Positions 24,201 through 33,599 of a stretch of DNA of 64,000 bases are shown here, in pieces. Below the pieces are notes generated by a model that saw nothing but the letters and a program-made list of their open reading frames with translations, was not told where the DNA came from and did not search any database. The stretch covers positions 2,170,001-2,234,000 of the forward strand of contig PZJY01000006.1 of NCBI GenBank assembly GCA_031472005.1. Reading direction: 5' to 3'. Source of the DNA: Tetracladium setigerum (Eukaryota; Ascomycota; Leotiomycetes; Helotiales). The position numbers were made by a program, and so were the translations under genes. Position 1 is the stretch's first letter; every line of letters starts with the position of its first letter.

Positions 24201-27200
24201 TCGATCAGTTTGATAGGCCTGTTTCCCATGATAGACTTGGCTGCCTCAAAGGCCATGCTGGCGTAGCCAGCTGCTGGAAAGATCGGCTCACCCTGTAACT
24301 TGTGGCCCGTTAACCAAGGTACCTCTGAGATCTTGAGTACATTCGACCAGCGACGCTCAAGCTCAGTATTGTCCACATGTGGTACACCGAGAAGCTCGTG
24401 GAATGGGTCCGATCGAGTTCTCATCTTACGTGCGATGCGAGACTCCTGCCAATGGGTCTTTTGGTCCCAGCTGTAGGAAGGCAGACCAGTAGCGAGCTTG
24501 GCCTGCGGAGCGTCATTAAACAGTCGTTCGAAGGCAGCGAAGTTAATAGCGTCAGAGCCGAACTGGGTCCAGATATAACCCAGACCGTCAGCTAATGCTT
24601 CAACGTCGTTGAGACCTCTGGACATAACACCGGTGTAGGGAAGGTCGAGGCCAGTTTCGGCAATGTTCTGCTGTGCTGGGCCCTTGAGAGCAGCGTGGGG
24701 CCCAATCTCGATGGCAAGAGTAGGCTTCTCAGCTCGAGCTGCTGCCGTAACAGCTTCATAGAAGGAGACCCTGTTTACCATGTTGTCACGCCAGTATAAA
24801 TCTTGAAGTAGGGTAGTCGGTTCCATGACCTCACCACCTGTCACACTGGAGTACCAGGTCACAGAGGTATCGCGGTTTCGGTTAACTTCAACTTTGCACG
24901 CACGCAAAGCATTGACGTAGGCATCGCTGCAAGCCAGCATATGGTGGGAGTGGTAAGCGGTGTCGACCTTAAGCAGACGTGCGAACTTCTTTTCCTCGTC
25001 GAAGACAGCCTTGAGCTCAACGATAGCATCTGCATCGCCCGACAGGGTAACGCTTGCTGGCGAGTTATGTGCAGCGACGGCGACACGTCCAGCAAAAGCG
25101 TCCAGCTCAATCACTTCGGTGGCATCTTCGAGAGATGTTCCAACAGCAAGCATAGCGCCTTTTTGTCCACCCGAAGAGCCTGCAAGCTTAGCGTACAAGC
25201 CACGGTAGTAGGCAATTCGAATAGCATCCCGGGCATTGATGAAGTTTGCAGCATATGCCGCACCAATCTCACCAGAGGAGTGGCCCACCACAGAACTTGG
25301 CATAACACCGGCGCTGCGCAAGAGGTCGACGAGCACAATTTGAACTGCTGTACACAGCGGCTGTGAGAAAGCGGCCTCGGTGATACAAGACGATTTGGCA
25401 TCAAGGAGTAACTGATCAGCAATTTTCCAGGTTGGTCGGTCTGCAGCTGGCAAGCTTGCAAGGGCACCATCAAGCTCCTGCAATCGGCGGCGAACAAATT
25501 CGGAGGAACGTATTAGTTCAGCACCCATGGTTGGCCATTGCGCGCCCTGACCGGTGAAAACACCAAGGACCTTTGGGAGGGTTGAGCTCGATCGGACGCC
25601 GATGTTTCCGTCCGAATTATCCTCGTACTGTTTAAGTCTAAGCTCGATCTTCTGGGTCAAGCTTTCAACGTCAGAAGCCGAGAATGCGATTTTATGCGAG
25701 AAAGTAGAACGACGCTGCTGAAGCGTCCAGGCAAGATCCCGCATGTTGACAGCTGGGTTGGTTTTTAGATAGTCCAAGTGTGCCCGCAGACTGGAAACGA
25801 GCGAGGTGTTTGACGCTGCGGAGAAGACAAAAGCAGTAGCCGCCGGTACAACCAGGTCGCTGCTAGCGTTATCAACCTGTGAGGATTGATAGCTCTCCAA
25901 GATGGCGTGAGAATTGGTGCCACCAAAACCAAAACTATTCACACTTGCCCTTCGCACAGCATCTTTAGGTAGGGCAGGCCATGGCTTTGCCTGAGTTGGG
26001 ACCTGCAGGCCCTGAATGAAAGGTTCAATGCTCGGGTTCAAGCGATTGAACAGCCGATTTGGGGGGATGACGCCAGCTTGAAGGGACAGCGACGCTTTGA
26101 GTAGACCGGCTATTCCAGCAGCACCCTCCGTGTGACCAATGACGGTCTTGATCGACCCAACATACAAAGGAGCACCGTTACTTGTAAGTCCTCCAAAGGT
26201 GGAGTGGATTGCGGCTGCTTCCTTAGGGTCTCCTACTTTGGTGCCGGTACCATGTGCCTCAAAAAACTGAGGTCTGTCGGCGGGATTTGTAAGGTCAAGA
26301 CCAGCTCGAGCATAGGTGCGGCGGATGAGTGCTGCTTGCGCCTCCGAGCTTGGTACAGTAATTCCCTGTGTGCGGCCATCTTGGTTGATGCCAGTCTCAC
26401 GGATGATACATTCGATATGGTCACCATCAGCAATAGCGTCGCTAAGCTTCTTGAGAACAACGGTCGCGATGCCGTCGCCGCGAGCATAGCCGTCAGCATC
26501 GGCATCCCACATGCGGGATCTGCCTGTGGGCGACAGCATGTGCATATTACTCTCGGCCACATACATTTCTAGAATCCAATCCGTAAGCTTGATTCCTCGG
26601 TGTGTGCAGAATTAGCTTACCAGGGCCTAGAAGCAAAGTGCTGCCGCATGCAACAGCGACTCTCGAGTCATTAGAACGTAGTGCTTGAATAGCATTATGC
26701 ACAGCGACCATACTTGAAGAGCATGCCGTATCGATGGTCAGCGAAACTCCGTGCCAGTCGAAAAAAAACGATATTCGGTTTGAAAGAATTGCGCGCGATG
26801 TGCCAGTCGCAAAGTATGTTGGTAGACTGTTGGCATCTCTGAGAAGGCTTGTTTCATGGTCCCCTCCCATAACACCAACAAAGACGGCAGTGTCAGACCC
26901 ACGTAAAGACTGGATGGTGTGGCCGCCAGCTTCAAGGGCCTCGTAGACAGTTTCCAGCAAAAGGCGCTGCTGGGGATCAATAGACTCAGCCTCACCCGCA
27001 CTGATGCCAAAGAAGTTGGCATCGAACTTGGTAAGATTCTCTTCGAGGAGGTAGGAGTGTAGAACATTGGACGTGCCATGGTGATCCCCGTCTTTGTGAT
27101 ACCAGCCTCGCACATCGAAACGTTCTTTGGGTATCTCCGACAAGATATCACGTGGACTTTTCAGCAGCTCCCAGAGAGCAGCAGGAGAATTGGCAGCACC

Positions 27201-27266
27201 GGGGAAACGGCAACCGCTGCCGACAATGGCGATGGGTTCGAATTGTTGATAATTCATATTGTACAA
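15296..27266 (-). CDS. Hybrid highly reducing PKS-NRPS megasynthase
   Basis: Two exons (27266-26621, 26568-15296; one 52-bp intron) encode 3,972 residues with no frameshift. Order: KS (active Cys182 in DTACSSS, His321 in EAHGTGT, His361); AT (GHSSGE, Ser646); DH (HKLQGEPIFP, His971; Asp1150); C-methyltransferase (VGAGTGGATKF, about 1422); a degenerate ER/structural region (about 1830-2090); KR (GLTGQIG, about 2119; Tyr2260); ACP (GIDSL, Ser2435); Ser/Thr-rich linker; condensation (HHIIMDG, about 2705); adenylation (YTSGSTGTPKG, about 3179; FDIS with the conserved Asp; Lys3532 in NHSKVDRKA); thiolation (GGNSL, Ser3593); terminal reductase-like domain (GATGFLG, about 3672; Tyr3811-x3-Lys3815). 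Family members such as those for tenellin and aspyridone make acyl-amino acids released as tetramic acids or by reduction. No working internal ER is visible, matching the separate enoyl reductase nearby. The promoter is only 178 bp. The product cannot be read from sequence. Confidence 0.97.
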
Positions 27267-27420
27267 AGATTGATGAAAGAGTATATTGAAACTGATGTGA
27301 GGAACCCAATAGCTACCACGTTCTTCTTCTTAAGTCTATACAAATTTGATGGAGCGATATCGTGGAGCAAGATACTCTTTTTAGAAAAGCGAATCCTTCA
27401 TTATCCCATTGGCTGTTAAA

Positions 27421-27433
27421 CATCCGAATCGGC
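27421..27433. promoter_or_regulatory. Candidate Zn2Cys6 site in the PKS-NRPS promoter
   Basis: CATCCGAATCGGC, containing the everted triplets CCG-AAT-CGG, lies 155-167 bases upstream of the PKS-NRPS ATG. Sequences differing by one or two bases recur twice in the enoyl-reductase/MFS promoter. Zn2Cys6 proteins often bind paired CGG triplets, so this is a candidate site for the cluster regulator; it is an inference. Confidence 0.45.
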
Positions 27434-27444
27434 AAGGACGTCAA

Positions 27445-28572
27445 TTAATGAACCGAAGACGTCAGTAACCCTGGAGCAAGAGAGATTTCCAACTCATGGA
27501 GGTCGTTCCATAGCCTATGTTCAAGCTGACTGATTTCGTGAGATGCATACGAGCCCGATCCTACCATTGTCAGACCATAGGCTCCATAGCCACGCCGCAC
27601 ATGTTCCAGCAGATGTTTGACCAGGTTGTAGATGACCACCAGGCGAAGTTGCGCCAAGGAAAAGGGGTCGCCTTGATGAAAATCCGGTGAGTTTGACGAC
27701 TCATATAACATAAGCCTGACAAGAAGCGTATGCACGTGGAGGAGTTGGACATAACACGCCGAGAGAAGATGCCGCAGGGCAGCCGGCAAAACCTCATCAT
27801 TCGGAGAGTCGAAGAGTCGAAGCTGATGCATGACCAGGAGTAAGCTCTTTGATGCGAGGCAGGCTTCCGTGTATATCTCGTAGCCGTCAAGACTCGGTAG
27901 GGCTCCCAGTAAATTCGCCAAGGAATTGAAGGCATTAGTATGAGAGACGTGTTGGGGCTGGGGGTGGAGTTCCAGTCTGGCTGTCTCGCTGCGACACGTG
28001 GTGTGAAGCGTATAGAGGCTGCAACTGAGTGCTGCCAGCTGCTGCATCGAATTTGTGAAAATGTCATTGTGGGGTTGCTCAGCGGATGAGGCGCTGGAGG
28101 CGTATGTTTCCACGGGAAGATCCGCGAATGATCCCCTGTCAGCTGCAGTCCCTAGCAAAGACCATGGATCCGGCTGAAACCAGGTCCCTGCCTGGTCGCT
28201 AAAATAGCCTTGAGATCCCAGTGCTGATGTGAGTTGAGACTCCAGTGTTGATGTGAGCTCGTCTATCGTTTCCTGATTCTCTACTGATTCCGGGCTAGCT
28301 TTCGAGGGCTGAGGCAGAAGAGGTACCTCCTTCGGCGTGGTATAGTTCTCGCTGGTCGACTTCCTGCTTCCACTTGGCCGTCCCTTTGGCAATGGCGCGC
28401 TATAGACACATTGTATCCCCAGATACCGGCATCTGGCACAGCTGCTCAAATCGTCCGAAGCCGGTCGAGGGCATCTGATTTTCTGAAAACGACAGCGATC
28501 GCATGAGGCTCGTTTGGCCGGGGCCGGTTTAGCTGAATTGCTTTCCATTTTGCGGTTCATGCGCGGAGCCAT
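27445..28572 (-). CDS. Zn2Cys6 (AflR-type) cluster transcription factor
   Basis: Intron-less, 375 residues. The DNA-binding domain is at the N-terminus: CDRCRFQKIRC (from Cys24), ten residues, then CARCRYLGIQC, fitting a C-x2-C-x6-C-x10-C-x2-C-x6-C zinc cluster. A basic Ser-rich linker follows (GRPSGSRKS). The remainder is mostly helical and Leu-rich, with QLAALSCSLYTLH and ACYVQLLHVHTLLVRLMLY, as in the compact AflR-type regulators of fungal metabolite clusters. It sits directly upstream of the PKS-NRPS on the same strand, 178 bp apart, so its 3' region overlaps the PKS promoter. It probably activates the PKS-NRPS, enoyl-reductase and MFS genes. A 14-bp inverted repeat lies in its own 5' region. 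Confidence 0.9.
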   Translation of the reverse strand: MAPRMNRKMESNSAKPAPAKRASCDRCRFQKIRCPRPASDDLSSCARCRYLGIQCVYSAPLPKGRPSGSRKSTSENYTTPKEVPLLPQPSKASPESVENQETIDELTSTLESQLTSALGSQGYFSDQAGTWFQPDPWSLLGTAADRGSFADLPVETYASSASSAEQPHNDIFTNSMQQLAALSCSLYTLHTTCRSETARLELHPQPQHVSHTNAFNSLANLLGALPSLDGYEIYTEACLASKSLLLVMHQLRLFDSPNDEVLPAALRHLLSACYVQLLHVHTLLVRLMLYESSNSPDFHQGDPFSLAQLRLVVIYNLVKHLLEHVRRGYGAYGLTMVGSGSYASHEISQLEHRLWNDLHELEISLAPGLLTSSVH

Positions 28573-28625
28573 ATGACAAAATAGTCGGTGGTATGTGAAT
28601 GGTAATTTGTACTATGTTACAACGG

Positions 28626-28692
28626 TGAATGATTGTACCATGTCGAAAAGTGATCACGCCAAGCACGTCAACAAACAGGGTACAATCATTCA
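28626..28692. repeat. 14-bp perfect inverted repeat in the regulator's 5' region
   Basis: TGAATGATTGTACC (28626-28639) is exactly complementary to GGTACAATCATTCA (28679-28692), with a 39-bp spacer, starting 54 bases upstream of the regulator's ATG. It could be a bipartite operator for a dimeric factor or a hairpin in the 5' UTR. Confidence 0.5.
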
Positions 28693-28906
28693 TCGCTGCA
28701 GAAGAGTGATCGGCCAATGGGCCTAGCAACGCAGGGTGGGGGCTCAGTTCCCTGAGGGGGGCATCATTCATAGAAGCGTTGTTCTTGTTTTGTTTAAGCC
28801 TAGTGGCTAGGGAGAGGTGCATTTGCCACCGGGAGCTTCGTGATGGAGTCGAACCATCATTCTAGCCACTCTCCTTGTTTTTTGGGTTATCGGACCATTG
28901 GTGGCG

Positions 28907-29042
28907 TAATTTTGGCAAAAATCCCGGTGTGGAGAAGTCGAAGGATCTGACATAATTTGGTAAAAATCCCGGTGTGGATGGGTCGAAGAATCTGACACAA
29001 TTTGGTAAAATTCCTGGTGTGGATGAGTCGAAGGATCTGTCA
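28907..29042. repeat. 45-bp tandem repeat, three copies
   Basis: Copies at 28907-28952 (46 bp), 28953-28997 and 28998-29042 share AATTTGGTAAAAATCCCGG and GTCGAAGAATCTGACA with few differences; the start of a fourth copy follows. It lies in the non-coding region upstream of the regulator. The minus-strand reading gives a 15-residue repeat, but there is no credible gene around it. Confidence 0.8.
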
Positions 29043-29123
29043 TGATTTGCGAACAGGCTGCCAGCAAGAGTAGCTACCAGGCGGCTTGCACGGAGGGAAA
29101 CAGGCCGTAAAGTTTGTCTCGCC

Positions 29124-29157
29124 GCCCACGGGCAGAACGTTCGTTCTGCCCGTGGGC
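29124..29157. repeat. Perfect 16-bp stem hairpin with a 2-base loop
   Basis: GCCCACGGGCAGAACG, then TT, then CGTTCTGCCCGTGGGC: a GC-rich, perfectly paired cruciform-capable palindrome in non-coding cluster DNA. It is far longer than expected by chance. It may be a remnant of a mobile element end or a regulatory/terminator structure. Confidence 0.8.
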
Positions 29158-29650
29158 CTGCAAGCACAGTAAGAAACAGTGAGCAATGATGGTGGAAGGA
29201 TTACCTTAATGTTAATAGTTCCGGGTCCATACTAGATGTAGTTGCCAAGTCCAAGCCTCGTATTAACCACATGCTATAAGATGGCACAGCGAGCCTAATG
29301 GTACAGAGGCTCGCGGTAGATTCATGTGTGGAGGTTATGCGGAGAATTTTACGCATTACCGAGAGGGCGCACAATACTACCTCGACAGGTATTGTGTTTA
29401 ACCAAGAAGCGCTGTTGTTGTTGTTTTTGTTTCAGGAGTTGAGCATTGTATTTAATTAAGATAGAAAGCTCAGAAGGGAGAGCCGTCGTCGTCTGAGAAA
29501 ATAATATACTAGCTAAGCGAGAACAAGCTAGAGCCGCATCTACGTCATCGGAACACAACGGGCATGGCATTCTGCTGTCTCCGACTCTCCGTCGCTAGCT
29601 ACAGTAGATTTCTTGACTGACATACGTATCACACGGTATATCATGGTATA

Positions 29651-30876
29651 TCAGTCGACGCGCACTACAAGCTTCTGTCCTGAGACCGCCCCAGTACGAA
29701 TTATGTCCACACCCTGGATGACACCGGCCCATCCGTCGGCTAGGAGTCTGACTGGGTGAGATTTGATCAGACCGCTGTCCAGCAATTTTTGTGTAGCCGA
29801 AAAAATCTTCACACTCAGTGCCCGATCTGCAGCAGATGCTTCGCGCGCGTACTCACCATCCAAAGCGACCCGACCGCCGAACATGGTCAGAACCATTAGC
29901 CATGAAGCGCTGACGGTCGGTCGTGTCGCTGCCACAGCTTGGCGGACTGGCTCGATAGCGGTATAGCGTCCGCCAGCCCTGCCGATGGCGCCATAGCACA
30001 GCTGGGCGCTGTCCGACTCTGACACGCAGTCGAGGGCGTACGCCAGGCCGTTGCGGGTGTAACGACGGATCTCTTTGGCGCAGTCTCCGGAATGGTAGTC
30101 AAACGTTTTTTCGGCTCCAAATGACAGCACCAAATCGAAATTCGACGGCGAGCACGTTGCAATTGGCCGTAATCCTGCCCTACAGAGAGAGAGAGAGAGT
30201 CCTGTCATCAGCGAGCCGTCTTCCCGTTTTCAGTCGTACGACGGAATCCTTACAGCTTGAGAATTTGAATGGCCCTGGTGCCAGTAGCGGTGCTACCTCC
30301 AGAGACAAGGACCCATGCCGCTGCATCTGCATCTGCAGTTACAGTCGCATTCGGAGAATCCTCGGCCCGGGCCCTGTCGATCAGATCCTCGATGCTCGCT
30401 GGGATCCTTAATTCGCGGAACAAGGCCAGACCCGCGGTAGCCAAGCCGATGCCGAGAGTTGATGCCTCCTCGAAAGTCATTGAGTCGGGAATCTTGAGGA
30501 GCAGCTCAGCCGTCGCTCCAACGTACTCTGCAAAGGCACCGATGCCTGGCTTCAGCGAGTTATTACCATGAACGGCCCCAGCAACCCTGTCGCCGATGGT
30601 GAGATGACGCGCGCTGTCGTCTGAGCCGAGTGCGACAACGACCCCGGCGAAGTCGTATCCATGAATAGCGCCAAGTGCCGGACTGTAATCGAGCATCTTG
30701 GCGTCGACGGGATTAATAGCGACCGCAACAGTGCGAATAAGGGCCATATCTGGGGCCAAGTGAGGCAGAGGCACATCTTGGTGCAGAGAAAGCAGACCCG
30801 GGCCAGCAACCACCAAGGCAGTCTGGCGCTGTGGAAGTGCAAAGGTGGAGGTGGGGGCGGAGGTGGCAGAAGACAT
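29651..30876 (-). CDS. Trans-acting enoyl reductase (MDR family, LovC/ApdC/TenC-like)
   Basis: Exons 30876-30254 and 30179-29651 encode 383 residues; the 74-bp intron has a (CT)n polypyrimidine tract. The start MSSATSAPTS is preferred over an in-frame ATG at 31023 because homologues begin near QTALVVAGPG. It has the medium-chain dehydrogenase fold: VAINPVDAKMLDYSP, GYDFAGVVVALGSD, and the nucleotide-binding segment WVLVSGGSTATGTRAIQIL, without the zinc ligands of alcohol dehydrogenases. Stand-alone enoyl reductases of this family dock on highly reducing PKSs whose own ER is dead and reduce selected enoyl intermediates with NADPH. That matches the neighbouring PKS-NRPS with its degenerate ER. 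It shares a divergent promoter with the MFS pump. Confidence 0.92.
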
Positions 30877-31069
30877 TGCGTAAGAGGCAAGAGGTAAGAT
30901 TGGACGCAGAAGTTTAGAAGAGCTTGGGAATCGCCAGGGGCCGGCAGAACGGAGCCCCCAATATATGGTAATCCTTCGGGTCACATCATCGTGAGGGAAG
31001 TAGCACGGCACTGCGGGTTGCATGCAGCTGATGCTGAAGAAGTCGCCGGTAATCGTCAGGGGAGCTCCT

Positions 31070-31081
31070 CATCTGAATGGC
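31070..31081. promoter_or_regulatory. Candidate regulator site, copy 1 (CATCTGAATGGC)
   Basis: A variant of the PKS-promoter motif inside tandem-repeat copy 1. Shared presence in co-clustered promoters is the only evidence. Confidence 0.35.
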
Positions 31082-31117
31082 TAAAAGTCGCCGAATGTTG
31101 CAGGAGCAGGAGCGCCT

Positions 31118-31129
31118 CATCCGAATGGC
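31118..31129. promoter_or_regulatory. Candidate regulator site, copy 2 (CATCCGAATGGC)
   Basis: It differs from the PKS-promoter site only by lacking one C between GAAT and GGC; it lies inside tandem-repeat copy 2. Confidence 0.4.
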
Positions 31130-31397
31130 TGAAAAGTGCCGAACGTCAGGGAGACCAAGGAAACCCTGACAGCATGATCTCCGCAGAATCTGGAATGACA
31201 GTTTATCTGCAGTTGCATATCCAGATCAAATCGATCGTCTCCCCCAGTCAGTCCTGTACCTTTCGAACTCGCTCAAACATCAGAAAAGTGTCGCTTTGCT
31301 GCGCTGCTGTCACGGGAATCACGTGATTATCTTCTTCTCCTTCGCGATCGCTCCTGCCGTTATTGCTCCCCCCAAACTCCTATTGCGGCTCTTTGAC

Positions 31398-33369
31398 ATG
31401 GATTCAGCTCCAGCTCCAGCTCCAGCTGTGTCGAGCAACTCAGAACATGAGAGGACGGTTCAACAATCCGAAACTCCTCCTAGCACTCAGACTCGGCCTG
31501 AAGATGCGGAAATTCAATCAGAAGATGATGGCGGGGACTACGCGCCACGCAAAAACATGATTCCGATCATGATCGCACTCTGCGTCGCCTCGTTCCTTGC
31601 TATTCTCGACATCTCCTTCGTCACAACCGCCTTGCCGACAATTGCTGCGCACTTCAAGGCTTCTCAAATCAGCTACTCATGGATTGGTTCGGCCTACCTC
31701 GTCACCCAGTCCGCTTTGGCTCCGCTCTGGGGCAAGGTGAGCGACATTTTTGGACGCAAGCAAATCATGTTACTGGCAACTTTCGTCTTTTTCATTGGAA
31801 GCTTGCTTTGTGCCGTGGCAAACAACATTACCATACTTATTGCTGGGCGTGCCGTTCAAGGTGCTGGAGCCGGCGGCGTGCTGCTCATCGTGACGATTTT
31901 AATAGGAGATCTCGTCAGTCCAAGGTAAGTGACATTGGAAATTCCAGGTTTGAAGTACTATCCTTTCCATACAAAAATTTGGCGTTTCGCTCAGGCTCGT
32001 CGAGTGCACACCTATTCTTGCGGCGTATGCCTGCCAAGACATGCCAAGACATGCCCAAATAGCGTCTGGTGTATGGAAGGAATATGCCTCCAAAGACTGC
32101 TCCCTAAGACTAGAATGCGCTGACCAACTTCCCAGAGAGCGTGGCCTGTACTTCGGTATTCTAGGCGCCGTATACGCTATCGCCATCTCGTCAGGCCCTC
32201 TCATCGGAGGAGCACTTGCTGAAAGCATCGGCTGGAGATGGTGCTTCTGGATCAACCTACCATTCCAGGCCATCACTTTCGCCCTCCTGGTCTTTTACCT
32301 CCACGTTCACGATCCCCGTACCGAAATTATCAAAGGTTTAATGGCTGTTGATTGGCTGGGATCGATTGCTCTCACAGGTTCGGTCCTTATGCTTCTCCTG
32401 GGCCTCCAGTACGGCGGTGAGGTGCATCCTTGGAGCTCTGCCACGGTCTTGTGTTTGATAATTTTTGGCGTGTTGGTTTGTGGTATCTTTGTTGGTATTG
32501 AGTGGAAGCTGGCCCGTTATCCAGTGTTCCCTCTACGAATGTTCACGACTGTCCCTATCAATGCCCTCTTCGTGGTGGATCTCACGCACGGATTCCTTTT
32601 GTACGGCACGGCCTACTTTGTCCCATTCTACTTCCAGGTAGTTCTTGGAGCAACGCCAATTAACTCTGCGGTCTGGGCCCTTCCTCTCGCTATTCCCCTG
32701 GCTTTCTTCACTATTGGGACAGGTCTTTATATGCGGAAGACGGGAAAGTATCTAAACATGATCATTGGAGGCATGGCTATCTCCACTCTGGGCACCGGTC
32801 TATTAATCAATTTCGGCGGAGAAGTCAATTGGCCAAAGATCATTATCTATCAACTGATTGTCGCGGTCGGTCTGGGTCCTAACTTTCAGGCACCAACTAT
32901 TGCACTGCAAGCAAGGTTTCCACCCGCCGACGCGGGCGTCGCCGTCTCTGCGGCAAGTGCAATCCGCGCACTCAGCGCCGCCTTCAGCATCGTCTTGGGC
33001 GGCGTCATTCTTGTGAATCGACTCTCGGCATACAGCGGTCGTCTCATTACTGCTGGAGTCAGCCCTGCGATGGCGGCAGCAATTGCACGGAATGGCGCAG
33101 CTGGATCTGTGGAACTCGTTGCACAGCTCACTCCGGCTCAGCAGAACGTTTTCAGGTTGGCTGTAAAGGACAGTCTTGCCGATATGTGGATCTTCTTCGT
33201 CGTTCTTTCCGCAATTGGGCTCATTGCATCTTTCTTCATTGGAAACAAGGAACTTTCCAAAGAGCATGTTGAACACAAGACGGGTTTAGAAGTAGAAGAG
33301 GCAAATCGTTTGGTGCATGAAAAGCCGCGGGACACTGAGCCAGAACTCGCTGAGATGACTTCAAGATAG
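31398..33369 (+). CDS. MFS multidrug efflux transporter (DHA2, 14 TM), cluster exporter
   Basis: Exons 31398-31924 and 32136-33369 give 586 residues. The 211-bp intron is long for this window but has a GTAAGT donor and a CCCAG acceptor, and it rejoins the conserved SPR/ERGLYFG loop exactly. The start MDSAPAPAP is chosen over upstream in-frame codons because it begins the usual hydrophilic Ser/Pro tail. Motifs: WGKVSDIFGRKQ (motif A), GRAVQGAGAGGVLL (motif C region), ILDISFVTTALPTI in TM1, and about 14 hydrophobic segments, as in DHA2 toxin pumps. It is divergent from the trans enoyl reductase. In such clusters this protein exports the product or protects the producer; the substrate is unknown. 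The intron holds a short direct repeat of TGCCAAGACA. Confidence 0.92.
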
Positions 33370-33599
33370 TACAATTCATGCGCATCCTTGTTGGATGCCA
33401 AAAGGCAGATGATGCGTCACCAGCGTTGGTGAGGTATCGCACTGCTTCGAGGTGTGGAGTGTATTCAGGTCAGAAGAGGAAACAAGTTGCCAAAGGACAT
33501 TGCTCGGAAATATTGCAAGCAATCAAAATTATCGTCCTCATTATCGGGTCCAGCGTTACTTTACAATAGACTAAATGTATAATAAATATGAACTATCAC

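Larger units (their letters stand above)
28573..29650. other. Intergenic region between regulator and enoyl reductase
   Basis: About 1.1 kb without a gene. It holds the regulator's promoter, the inverted repeat, the 45-bp tandem repeat and the strong hairpin listed separately. Confidence 0.6.
31040..31155. repeat. 45-49-bp tandem repeat in the enoyl-reductase/MFS promoter
   Basis: Copy 1 (31040-31084) and copy 2 (31085-31133) plus a partial third copy begin AAGT(C)GCCG and end CATCTGAATGGCTAA or CATCCGAATGGCTGA. The repeat lies between divergent cluster genes, about 165-330 bases from each ATG, and duplicates the candidate regulator motif. Confidence 0.75.

Noticed and set aside
28842..28858. 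A minus-strand tRNA T-arm-like sequence (GATGG-TTCGACT-CCATC)
   Set aside because: The arm is perfect, but the following seven bases have no complementary acceptor strand upstream and no D-arm or anticodon arm can be folded. It is treated as chance.
28807..29067. An 86-residue minus-strand frame with a 15-residue repeat (TDPSTHPHQEFYQI type)
   Set aside because: The repetition comes from the 45-bp DNA repeat being divisible by three; flanking sequence is not protein-like and there is no promoter or splice context.
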